The notes below the pieces were generated by a model, which was not told where the DNA came from, made no database searches, and saw nothing but the letters and a program-made list of their open reading frames with translations. Of a DNA stretch of 34,587 bases, positions 7,044-14,153 are shown in pieces (the stretch's first letter is position 1; the number at the start of each line of letters is the position of its first letter). A program made the position numbers and the translations under genes. Origin of the DNA: an uncultured Treponema sp. (GTDB taxonomy: Bacteria > Spirochaetota > Spirochaetia > Treponematales > Treponemataceae); the NCBI GenBank assembly GCA_937885475.1, contig CAKZZR010000087.1, forward strand, positions 1-34,587, given 5' to 3'.

Positions 7044-8747
7044 ATGTCTGCATTGTATCATGATTTTCTTGTGGAAGACCGGGAGTTTACTGATTATGAG
7101 GATTTTAAGAAGAACTGCCGGTTAAAGGCACCCGAGAATTTTAATTTTGCCTATGATATTGTTGACCGCTATGCACGCGAATTTCCAGGAAAGCGCGCCT
7201 TGGTTTGGGTTGACGACAACGACGAGGAACTGATTTTTTCTTTTGATGACATCGCACGCGAATCAAAGCGGGCGGCATATTGGCTCAGTCAAAAAGGAAT
7301 AAAAAAAGGCGACATGGTGATGCTCATGCTGCGCCGCCGCTATGAATGGTGGATTCTGCTTCCTGCGCTGCACAGAATTGGCGCAGTTGCGATTGCGGCA
7401 TCTGATCAGCTTTTGCAGTCTGACATTGAATACCGCACCAATGCCGCTGACGTAAAAATGATTATCTCCTATGACAATCCCAAGGTTCAGGAAGAGATTG
7501 AGAAGGCAATGGAAAAATCGCCGACCGTTCAGTTTCTTGTGACTGTAGGAAAGAACCGCGACGGCTGGATTTCGTTCCATGAGGAATACGAGCGCCTTGA
7601 CGCAGAATTCCCGCGCCCGGTAGGAGAAGCCGCAACGCACAACAACGATCCTATGCTCATGTACTTTACATCCGGAACATCCGGCTATCCAAAGATGGTT
7701 CTGCATGACTTTACCTATCCAATCGGACACATCATCACGGCAAAATACTGGCATTGCGTCGTAGAGGACGGACTGCATCTTACGATTGCCGAAACCGGCT
7801 GGGCAAAGGCAAGCTGGGGAAAAATCTACGGTCAGTGGATTTGCGGAACCGCACAATTCGTATACGACATGAACATGCTGAAGCCCGCAAAAATGCTTGA
7901 GCTTATCTCAAAATACGGTCTGACCACATTCTGTGCGCCGCCTACGGTATACCGCTTCCTTGTTCGTCAGGATTTAAGCAAATACGATTTGAGTAAATGC
8001 ACCCGATTCAGCACGGCTGGCGAAGCCCTGAACGGCGAAGTCTACGACAAATGGCTTGAATACACAGGCAAAAAGATTTTTGAGGGCTACGGCCAGTCTG
8101 AGTCCGCCGTTATCTGCGGAAACTTCATGAACGCGGAAATTCGCCCTGGTTCCATGGGAAAGCCTTCCCCTGCATACGACGTGCAAATTCTGAACCCCAA
8201 CGACAAGCCTGTTCCTGTTGGAGAGGTGGGAGAGCTTTGCATACGCGTTGACCAAGGTCATCCGTTTGGCTTGCTTACCGGCTACCACAAGGACATCTCG
8301 CTTACCGCGGCAGCATTTGACGGCGGCGTATATCACACCGGCGACAATGTGTATGCCGACGAGGACGGCTATATCTGGTTTGTAGGACGCAAGGACGACA
8401 TCATCAAATCCTCCGGCTACCGAATCAGTCCGTTTGAGGTTGAATCAATTCTTCAGAAGCACCCTGCGGTCATGGAATGCGCCGTTACCGGCGTAGAGGA
8501 CGCAAAGCGCGGTCAGGCAGTAAAGGCAACTATCGTCCTTTCGCCCGGCTATGACACCCGCGACCCCAAGGAAATGGAAACAGAGCTTTCAACCTTTGCC
8601 AAGGAAAATACCGCCATGTACAAATGCCCGCGAATCTTTGAGTTCGTAAAAGAGCTTCCAAAGACCGTCTCTGGCAAAATCCGCCGCGTAGAAATCCGCG
8701 AAAAAGACAAAGGCAAGGACCTCGACAAGATAAAGCAAGAGTTCTAG
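7044..8747 (+). CDS. AMP-forming acyl-CoA synthetase of the acetyl-/medium-chain type
   Basis: A 567-aa soluble ANL enzyme, closer to acetyl-CoA synthetase and medium-chain acyl-CoA synthetases than to FadD. The P-loop is YFTSGTSGYPKMV (residues about 207-219), where the usual TTGxPKG is TSGYPKM. Later motifs are FCAPPTVYR, STAGEALN, FEGYGQSES, YHTGDNVYADEDGYIWFVGRKDD and IKSSGYRISPFEVE. The catalytic lysine lies in ELPKTVSGKIRRVEIR near the C-terminus. Start: ATG 7044 has AAGGGG six bases upstream, which rules out the in-frame start at 6984. The likely role is activation of a short or medium-chain (possibly branched or aromatic) acid. The stop codon lies inside an inverted repeat. Confidence 0.88.
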   Translation: MSALYHDFLVEDREFTDYEDFKKNCRLKAPENFNFAYDIVDRYAREFPGKRALVWVDDNDEELIFSFDDIARESKRAAYWLSQKGIKKGDMVMLMLRRRYEWWILLPALHRIGAVAIAASDQLLQSDIEYRTNAADVKMIISYDNPKVQEEIEKAMEKSPTVQFLVTVGKNRDGWISFHEEYERLDAEFPRPVGEAATHNNDPMLMYFTSGTSGYPKMVLHDFTYPIGHIITAKYWHCVVEDGLHLTIAETGWAKASWGKIYGQWICGTAQFVYDMNMLKPAKMLELISKYGLTTFCAPPTVYRFLVRQDLSKYDLSKCTRFSTAGEALNGEVYDKWLEYTGKKIFEGYGQSESAVICGNFMNAEIRPGSMGKPSPAYDVQILNPNDKPVPVGEVGELCIRVDQGHPFGLLTGYHKDISLTAAAFDGGVYHTGDNVYADEDGYIWFVGRKDDIIKSSGYRISPFEVESILQKHPAVMECAVTGVEDAKRGQAVKATIVLSPGYDTRDPKEMETELSTFAKENTAMYKCPRIFEFVKELPKTVSGKIRRVEIREKDKGKDLDKIKQEF

Positions 8748-8776
8748 AAATGCGAGCTGGCGTAGCATTTCTAGAA
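8742..8776 (+). repeat. 12-bp perfect inverted repeat containing the ligase stop codon
   Basis: TTCTAGAAATGC (8742-8753) and GCATTTCTAGAA (8765-8776) form a perfect 12-pair stem around an 11-base loop. The TAG stop (8745-8747) is in the left arm. No T-run follows, so it is not a standard terminator. TAGAAATGCGAGC recurs as a direct repeat at 8745-8757 and 8824-8836. Confidence 0.75.
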
Positions 8777-8790
8777 CGTGTGAATCGGGC

Positions 8791-8808
8791 AAAATCCGTT
8801 AGGATTTT
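8791..8808 (+). repeat. Short hairpin in the 8748-8960 intergenic region
   Basis: AAAATCC (8791-8797) and GGATTTT (8802-8808) pair perfectly around the loop GTTA. It is one of several consecutive foldable units between the convergent genes. Confidence 0.55.
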
Positions 8809-8826
8809 GAACTTACCAAATTTTAG

Positions 8827-8893
8827 AAATGCGAGCAGTGCGCAGTACGTACGCTACGCGTACTACCGAGTTCTCTGACGAAAACTCGCATTT
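8827..8893 (+). repeat. Nested intergenic repeat containing copy B of the two-hairpin unit
   Basis: AAATGCGAG (8827-8835) and CTCGCATTT (8885-8893) form an outer stem. Inside, copy B (8852-8888) has stem 1 GTACGC/GCGTAC around TAC and stem 2 CGAGTT/AACTCG with a mismatch and an inner extension. Stem 1 differs from copy A by a paired C-G to A-T change. The outer stem and stem 2 share bases, so they are alternatives. Confidence 0.65.
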
Positions 8894-8926
8894 TTGTCTT
8901 TTGGCAAACACAAAATCCGCAAAAAA

Positions 8927-8962
8927 AACGCCGCTGACCATCTCAGCGGCGTTCGTTTTTTT
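8927..8962. terminator. Bidirectional terminator between convergent genes
   Basis: AACGCCGCTGA (8927-8937) and TCAGCGGCGTT (8943-8953) form a perfect 11-pair stem with loop CCATC. A T-run follows on + (8955-8962) and an A-run precedes it (8921-8928), so it works for both strands. It ends the zinc-finger gene (stop at 8961) and the acyl-CoA ligase transcript. Confidence 0.88.
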
Positions 8963-9554
8963 ACAGCAGCTTTTCCTTCTGCGGGAAGTTCGCAAAGGCG
9001 GCTATGTGCCATTTGCCGTCCTCGTTCAGTTCGCGCACAAAGATAACCGGAGTGTATGTGCCGGATTTTTTTTCAAGTGGACGCGTGGTAGACGTAACGT
9101 TTGAATAAGCGCTGTTCACTCGGAGTGGCTCGTAGGTCGCGCTAGAAGCCATCGTAAAGCCCGCGCTTTTTTCGCCAGGCTTAAAAGCTCCCGTCTTTGA
9201 CATAAAAAGCTCAAATTTCAACGTTCCGGTCTTTTCTCCGGATTTGTTTTTGAGCGACTGAATCGAAATGGTAACACGGTCCGTACGTGCGCTGTATGAA
9301 TACGAAGCGCCGTCCAAAATCAGCTTGCTAGGCGCGCCGGATTTTTCTCCGGCCTCCTTTCTTTCGTAGGAATGCCCGGTATGGTCGTCCGCGTCCTTTG
9401 ATGACGCTTCCATAGAATCATTTGACTTTACGCCAATTTTATGCCAGGTTGACGACCTGCATTTTTCGGAGCAGAAGGTATACATATTCTCTCCAATCTG
9501 ACCGAACACTTTATTCATAAAGATAATCTTTCCGCAATTGTAACACGTTTTCAT
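8961..9554 (-). CDS. Protein of unknown function with N-terminal four-cysteine zinc finger
   Basis: A 197-aa protein not recognised as a named family. Residues 4-32 hold CYNCGK and FCSEKCRSS (C4, C7, C28, C32), the spacing of a small treble-clef zinc finger of the FCS/TRASH kind. Residues about 50-85 are a polar linker. The remaining 110 residues look beta-rich (ASYSYSARTDRVTISIQSLKN, TYTPVIFVRELNEDGKWHIAAFANFP), like a small sandwich domain. There is no signal peptide, so it is probably cytoplasmic. ATG 9554 is needed to keep both cysteine pairs. No Shine-Dalgarno precedes it; an extended -10 box lies nine bases upstream. Confidence 0.7.
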   Translation of the reverse strand: MKTCYNCGKIIFMNKVFGQIGENMYTFCSEKCRSSTWHKIGVKSNDSMEASSKDADDHTGHSYERKEAGEKSGAPSKLILDGASYSYSARTDRVTISIQSLKNKSGEKTGTLKFELFMSKTGAFKPGEKSAGFTMASSATYEPLRVNSAYSNVTSTTRPLEKKSGTYTPVIFVRELNEDGKWHIAAFANFPQKEKLL

Positions 9555-9563
9555 AATGACGAA

Positions 9564-9572
9564 AGTATATCA
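9564..9572 (-). promoter_or_regulatory. Extended -10 promoter close to the zinc-finger gene start
   Basis: On the minus strand TGATATACT (9572-9564) is a TGn-TATACT extended -10. It ends nine bases before ATG 9554, giving a leader of two or three bases at most. No good -35 is seen, which extended -10 promoters can do without. Confidence 0.5.
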
Positions 9573-9667
9573 TGAAACCGCTCTGCCGTATATATCTAGG
9601 GAAATCAATTTTTGATGCATAGGTATTAGAAAAAATAGATTTCAGACGAAGTTCATCCTTCAAAATC

Positions 9668-9681
9668 GCAAGCTAGCTTGC
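9668..9681. repeat. Perfect 14-base palindrome in the 9555-9760 intergenic region
   Basis: GCAAGCTAGCTTGC is a perfect palindrome flanked by AAAATC on the left and ACGCATTTTT on the right. It echoes the AAAT-GC...GC-ATTT layout of the repeats near 8750-8890, though the sequences are not clearly homologous. No T-run follows closely enough for a classical terminator. Confidence 0.5.
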
Positions 9682-9724
9682 TACACGCATTTTTGCCTTG
9701 GAACTTATTAACTCCCCACGGAAC

Positions 9725-9753
9725 TTTTCAAAACGGCAATGCCTTGCTATAAT
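9725..9753 (+). promoter_or_regulatory. Promoter of the pseudouridine synthase gene
   Basis: TTTTCA (9725-9730), a 17-base spacer and a perfect TATAAT (9748-9753) precede ATG 9761 by seven bases. Transcription would begin at or one base before the start codon. Confidence 0.65.
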
Positions 9754-9760
9754 CGAGCGT

Positions 9761-10528
9761 ATGAAAAGAATTGCCGACTACACAACTATTTTTGCAGATG
9801 ACGACATCGTTGTTCTGAACAAGCGGAGCGGTCTTTTGATTGCCGCCGACCGATACGCCCCTGACGCACCGCGGCTGGATCTTTCTGCAGAAAAGGAATT
9901 CGGCAAGCTGTACGCCGTGCATCGCATAGACAAGGACACATCGGGAATAATCGTATACGCGCGGAATCCAGAAGCCCATCAGAATATCTCCCTGCAATTT
10001 CAGGAGCGCACGGTAGAAAAAACGTATCACTGCCTTGTACATGGGCATCCGCTGTGGAACGACGGTATTCTGACCGTTGACTTGCCACTGCTTCCTGACG
10101 GCGATGCACGCCACCGCACCGTAGTAAACAAAAAGCTCGGAAAACATTCTCTTACGGAGCTGCGCCTTATCGGTAGTTGCGGCAATTTTTCATGGATTGA
10201 GGCAAAGCCAAAAACAGGACGCACCCACCAAATCCGCGTGCATCTGGCGCAGAGCGGATTTTGCATCGTATGCGACCCGCTCTACAGCGGAAACCAAAAG
10301 CCAATCCGCCTAAGCGAAATCAAACGCAACTGGCGCGGCGACGAGCTTGACGAACAGCCTCTCTTGAGCCGGCTTGGACTTCATGCATATAAGATTACGT
10401 TTACGCACCCTAAAACTGGCGAACGACTTACGTTCAGCGCGCCCTACCAAAAGGACATGGACGCTTTGCGAAAGCAGCTCGCCAAAATCTACGGAATCGA
10501 CCCGCTGGAGCAGAATGCAGACGCATAA
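9761..10528 (+). CDS. RluA-family pseudouridine synthase
   Basis: A 255-aa enzyme of the RluA family, which isomerises uridine to pseudouridine in rRNA or tRNA. The catalytic motif HRIDKDTSGIIVYAR gives D57, and KPKTGRTHQIRVHLAQSGF is the second family signature. There is no N-terminal S4 domain, so it is a short form like RluA or TruC rather than RluC/D. Exact target uridines cannot be assigned. The start at 9761 is chosen because the protein matches the family from there, and a promoter (-10 at 9748-9753) lies inside the longer frame that begins at 9698. No Shine-Dalgarno is visible. Its last 14 bases overlap the omptin-like gene. Confidence 0.9.
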   Translation: MKRIADYTTIFADDDIVVLNKRSGLLIAADRYAPDAPRLDLSAEKEFGKLYAVHRIDKDTSGIIVYARNPEAHQNISLQFQERTVEKTYHCLVHGHPLWNDGILTVDLPLLPDGDARHRTVVNKKLGKHSLTELRLIGSCGNFSWIEAKPKTGRTHQIRVHLAQSGFCIVCDPLYSGNQKPIRLSEIKRNWRGDELDEQPLLSRLGLHAYKITFTHPKTGERLTFSAPYQKDMDALRKQLAKIYGIDPLEQNADA

Positions 10529-11525
10529 GGCTTTTTCAGCACAAAAAAGAAGCCTTTTTGCCCCACCTCATGTGCTATGCCTTGCGGTTTTGTGCGCCCT
10601 CGCCCCTATTTCTGCCCATACGGAAGAAGCGCAAAGAACGACGCGCGACCTTCATGCGGATTTTTTTGTCAATTCGGCACTGCGAAGCGGCGTATACAAC
10701 GAGCTTGTCTTTTCAAATGTAAATGGGGAATCCAAAAAACTCAGCCAGCTGGACTGGGAAGCCCGTCCTCTCCTTTATTGTGGAGGTGGCGCAAGCATTT
10801 ACTGGAAGTTGCTTGAGACTCACATATACGGCGCAGGCTTTTTTCCGTTTGAAAAATCAATCGGAATCATGCAGGATTCCGACTGGGAAGACTACACCGT
10901 AAAAAACAAATATTCCGAAAGCGACAATTTTTTTGGCAGAGGCTTTTTATTCAGCGCGCGGGCTGGAGCGCGCATTCCGTTCCGCTCGTTTTCAATTTTT
11001 CCGTATTGTGCCGCAGAATGGGAATTCATGTCGTTCTATGCACAGGGAATCACAAAGCAATACTCAGAGGCAGGAACGTCCTATACGGAAGCCCCAAAGG
11101 TCACAGTGGCAAAATACGACGGAAAGGACGTAATATCCTACCGACGCGAAACCTTTTTTACTTGGCTCGGCATGGAAGCCGCCTACACGCACAAGGAACG
11201 CGCACGCATAAGCGCGGGCTTCAGCGCTGCCCCGTGGTGCAGAATCGATTCAATCGACAACCACTTGCTGCGGTCAGTTCATTTTTACGACTCAATGGAA
11301 GAAATATTCTGCGCGTGGCGCGTGAATGCGCACATAAAGCATCGCATCACAAAATGCCTGTGGCTTGACGGCGGCGCGGCATTCACCTGGCTCAACGAGC
11401 TTCGCGGCAACACAGCCTCAAACAGCAGCGGAGAGGACGACGCGTATTCCCGCTCGCGCTCAGAATCCGGGGCTAGCGCCCACTACGCCGACTTCTCGCT
11501 TTCCGTTCTGTTCCGTCCGTTCTAG
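10515..11525 (+). CDS. Omptin-family outer-membrane aspartyl protease
   Basis: A 336-aa exported protein. Residues 1-34 are a signal peptide (basic start, hydrophobic LCLAVLCALA, likely cut after PISA). The rest alternates like a beta-barrel and ends in aromatic LSVLFRPF. It aligns with OmpT: KLSQLDW corresponds to LSRLDW. MQDSDWED supplies the catalytic Asp pair D121/D123, and IDSIDNH supplies the Asp-His pair D248/H250. ISYRRETFFTWLGMEAAY matches IGYKQRFKMPYIGL. All four omptin catalytic residues are thus present, so it should be an active surface protease. ATG 10515 lies inside the end of the pseudouridine synthase gene with GGAG four bases upstream, implying translational coupling. Its stop overlaps that of the convergent CNNM gene. 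Confidence 0.8.
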   Translation: MQTHKAFSAQKRSLFAPPHVLCLAVLCALAPISAHTEEAQRTTRDLHADFFVNSALRSGVYNELVFSNVNGESKKLSQLDWEARPLLYCGGGASIYWKLLETHIYGAGFFPFEKSIGIMQDSDWEDYTVKNKYSESDNFFGRGFLFSARAGARIPFRSFSIFPYCAAEWEFMSFYAQGITKQYSEAGTSYTEAPKVTVAKYDGKDVISYRRETFFTWLGMEAAYTHKERARISAGFSAAPWCRIDSIDNHLLRSVHFYDSMEEIFCAWRVNAHIKHRITKCLWLDGGAAFTWLNELRGNTASNSSGEDDAYSRSRSESGASAHYADFSLSVLFRPF

Positions 11526-12865
11526 CGTTTTGAAAGCCCCGCGCTTTCTGCCCTTTTTTGCGCAAGCAAAGCCCGCGAGCCGCGGAATTTTATTCGCACC
11601 TGCTGAATTTTGCGGTTCGCCTGATCCTCGATGATAAAAAGCACGTTCTGCCAATAAAAAATTTCGCCCGTGGAAGGCAGACAGTCCATTTTTTCAAGAA
11701 TCCAGCCCGCAAGCGTGGTGAACTCCTCACTTTCCAGCTGAAGGTTAAGGATTCCGTTCAAATCCTCGATTTTTATGGAGCCTGGAACAATGAATTCGTT
11801 GGGCGACACAAGCTTTATCTGCTCCTCAGCCGGAACAGCCGCCGAGTCCTCGTCCATCATTCGCCCAAAAACAATGCGCATTATGTCGTCGATGGTAACT
11901 ACTCCGGTCATTTCGCCCTGCTCGTTCAAAGCGACAGCAAAATCCGTGCGCTCACGCTTGAATTTTCCCAAAAGCTCAAGGGCAGTAAGCGTTTCTGGCA
12001 CGAACAGCACACCCTTCATTACGGAACGCGCGTAGGACACCGCCTCTCCCATGCTGAGCGCAGCCGCTTGCTCCACAATCTTTTCTGGCGTAAGCAACAC
12101 AGACTTATAGTGAATGACGCCTACGACCGTATCCTTGTTTCCCTCATATACAGGAAGCATGCTCAGCCCGGAACTGACGAACAGCTCCGTAATCTCGGAG
12201 CGGGTCGCCTCGGTACTCACGGAAACAACCATTGAACGATGCTTCATGATGTTGTACACCGAAAGGTCGTTTATGCGGAAAATCTTGTACAGCATGTTTT
12301 TTTCTGAGGATTCCAGCGTTCCTTCCGTCTCGCCCACCTCTATCAGTGTCTTAAGCTCTTCTTCTGTAACAAGCGCGCGGTCGTTCTTTAAAAAATTACG
12401 GGCAAGACGCGCGGTTCCTTTTGAGATTGCGCTGAACACAAAAACCACAGGAAAGAACAGTTTTTCCAGTACCAAGAGCGGAACGGCATGACGGCACACA
12501 ACGGAATCTGTATAGAGCGCCGCCGTTGTCTTTGGCACAATCTCGCCAAAAATGACAGAAAGAAACGTAAAGCCCACTGTGGCAATGCCAACGCCGGAAT
12601 TGCCTAGAAACTCAACGGCAAGCGAGGTTGCAAGCGCCGCGCCCAGCGTATTCGTAAAATTGATGCCGATAAGAATGATTGTCAGCAGCTCGTCAATATT
12701 TTCGCGCAGTTTTTTTGCGGTGCGGGCATTGCGGCGTTTTTCCTGCACCATCTGCCGAAGCTTTATGCGCGAGACCGAAAGATACGCCGTCTCGCTGCCC
12801 GCAAAAAATGCTATCAGGCGCACAATAACGAACAGAGAGCAAGCGATGACGCAATTCTTAATCAT
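11522..12865 (-). CDS. CNNM/CorC-type (HlyC-like) membrane protein with CBS pair, paralogue 2
   Basis: A 447-aa protein. Residues about 5-160 are a DUF21/CNNM transmembrane domain, with the helix-capping GSETAYLSVSR and the conserved GEIVPKT motif. Residues about 185-320 are a CBS-domain pair (KHRSMVVSVS, LPVYEGNKDTVVGVIHYK, GVVTIDDIMRIVFG). Residues about 345-430 are a CorC_HlyC domain (FIVPGSIKIEDLNGIL, TLAGWILEKMDCLP). Members are linked to Mg2+ export or divalent-ion homeostasis in the inner membrane, with CBS binding of ATP-Mg. ATG 12865 shares a base with the upstream paralogue's TAA (TAATG) behind GGAGG, so translation is coupled. A longer frame to 12976 would run into that paralogue and is rejected. 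Confidence 0.85.
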   Translation of the reverse strand: MIKNCVIACSLFVIVRLIAFFAGSETAYLSVSRIKLRQMVQEKRRNARTAKKLRENIDELLTIILIGINFTNTLGAALATSLAVEFLGNSGVGIATVGFTFLSVIFGEIVPKTTAALYTDSVVCRHAVPLLVLEKLFFPVVFVFSAISKGTARLARNFLKNDRALVTEEELKTLIEVGETEGTLESSEKNMLYKIFRINDLSVYNIMKHRSMVVSVSTEATRSEITELFVSSGLSMLPVYEGNKDTVVGVIHYKSVLLTPEKIVEQAAALSMGEAVSYARSVMKGVLFVPETLTALELLGKFKRERTDFAVALNEQGEMTGVVTIDDIMRIVFGRMMDEDSAAVPAEEQIKLVSPNEFIVPGSIKIEDLNGILNLQLESEEFTTLAGWILEKMDCLPSTGEIFYWQNVLFIIEDQANRKIQQVRIKFRGSRALLAQKRAESAGLSKR

Positions 12866-14151
12866 TACGCGCCCTCCTCCGGCTTTTCTGTTGTCAGGCT
12901 TTCGTTCCGCTGCATTCTGACAGAAAGGATGCGGCGCAGCTTTACCGATTCCACCGTGAACGTCCATTCGCCGCAATTCACGGTGTCGCCCGGAACGGCA
13001 ATGCGGTCAAGCCGTTCGGTAATCCAGCCACCAATCGTGTCGTTTATTTCAGAGGAAATCTGAATGCTAAAATACAGTTTCAAGTCCACAAGCAGCGTGG
13101 CTCCGTCAACAGAAAATGTCCGCAAATTCCTGTATTCGTTCAGATTGGACTCCTTCTGCCACGGCGTTTTTGTTCCTTCCGTTCCAAAAATCTCGCGGTG
13201 AATGTCAGACTGCGTTATGAGCCCGTCCGTACCGGAATATTCATCAATGATTATAGCAATAGTCTGCCGATTTTCCTGCATGACCTGCTGAACGGACGTA
13301 ATCTTTCTTGTTCCGGGAATAAAAAGAGGAGGACGCATGAGGGTCTTCATGTCAAAGCTCTCCGGCGTGGTCTTAAGCAAATCCTTAAGGTACAGAATGC
13401 CAACGATGTCGTCAATGCTCGTGCGGTACACAGGAAAGCGCGAAAATCGCGTGCGCTGGGCGGTTTCCATGACCTCGGTGAACGAGCAGTTTTCTCGCAA
13501 GCCCACAAGCTGCGTGCGGGGAATCATAATCTCGCTTGCGGCAAGGTCAGAAAACTTGAACACGCTGTCCATCATGCTCTTTTCGCCGCGTTCCAGCACG
13601 CCGGTTTCCTCGCCCACCTCAATAAACGATTTTATGTCCTCAACGGAATAGGTTTGGTTCTGCTGATTTGTTTTTATGCCACGAATACGAAGAATAACGC
13701 GCGAAATGAAGGTCAGAACCTCTACAAGCGGGCGCAAAAGCCGTACGACCACGCTTACAAAAAGCGAAAGGCTGTAGGCAATGCCATCTGGATTCCTTGT
13801 TGAGACAGCCTTTGGCGTAATCTCGCCGAACACAAGAAGCAGCATGGTAACCACAAATGTCGCGATTCCCACCCCCTTTGAGCCAAAAACATACATGGCG
13901 ACAGCGGTTACAATTGAGCTGAGCAGAATGTTTACCAGCTCATTTGCAACCAAAAGAGTATTGATAAGGATTTCTTTTTTTTCAAGCAGTCTCGCAACCC
14001 GAATCGCCCGGCGGTTCCGCTCCTTTTTAAGAATGCGGAGCCGCAATTTATTCATGGAAAGAAAGGCGCTTTCAGAAATGCTGAACAGCATCGAAAGTAC
14101 GACAAGAGCTGCTGAAACAATCAGCAGCCCCGCAAGCATATAAATATTCAA
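12865..14151 (-). CDS. CNNM/CorC-type (HlyC-like) membrane protein with CBS pair, paralogue 1
   Basis: A 428-aa protein with the same layout as its downstream neighbour. It has a DUF21 membrane domain (residues about 3-160; SISESAFLSMNKLR, GEITPKAVS) and a CBS pair (about 185-315; IMIPRTQLVGL, FPVYRTSIDDIVGILYLKDLL, DEYSGTDGLITQSDI). A C-terminal CorC_HlyC domain follows (about 335-415; FSVDGATLLVDLKLYF, DTIGGWITERLDRI). The family is associated with Na+-driven Mg2+ efflux. Two adjacent, coupled paralogues suggest a heterodimer, since CNNM/CorC proteins dimerise; this is inference. It begins two bases after the thioredoxin-fold lipoprotein gene and is third in the purL operon. Confidence 0.88.
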   Translation of the reverse strand: MNIYMLAGLLIVSAALVVLSMLFSISESAFLSMNKLRLRILKKERNRRAIRVARLLEKKEILINTLLVANELVNILLSSIVTAVAMYVFGSKGVGIATFVVTMLLLVFGEITPKAVSTRNPDGIAYSLSLFVSVVVRLLRPLVEVLTFISRVILRIRGIKTNQQNQTYSVEDIKSFIEVGEETGVLERGEKSMMDSVFKFSDLAASEIMIPRTQLVGLRENCSFTEVMETAQRTRFSRFPVYRTSIDDIVGILYLKDLLKTTPESFDMKTLMRPPLFIPGTRKITSVQQVMQENRQTIAIIIDEYSGTDGLITQSDIHREIFGTEGTKTPWQKESNLNEYRNLRTFSVDGATLLVDLKLYFSIQISSEINDTIGGWITERLDRIAVPGDTVNCGEWTFTVESVKLRRILSVRMQRNESLTTEKPEEGA

Positions 14152-14153
14152 AA

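Noticed and set aside
9698..9760. Upstream in-frame start for the pseudouridine synthase
   Set aside because: It contains the TATAAT promoter box and adds residues outside the family's usual N-terminus.
10374..10514. Longer start for the omptin-like protein
   Set aside because: It would lie wholly inside the pseudouridine synthase gene and remove the signal peptide from the N-terminus.
12866..12976. Longer start for the second CNNM protein
   Set aside because: It overlaps the upstream paralogue in another frame; ATG 12865 has a GGAGG site and a TAATG junction.
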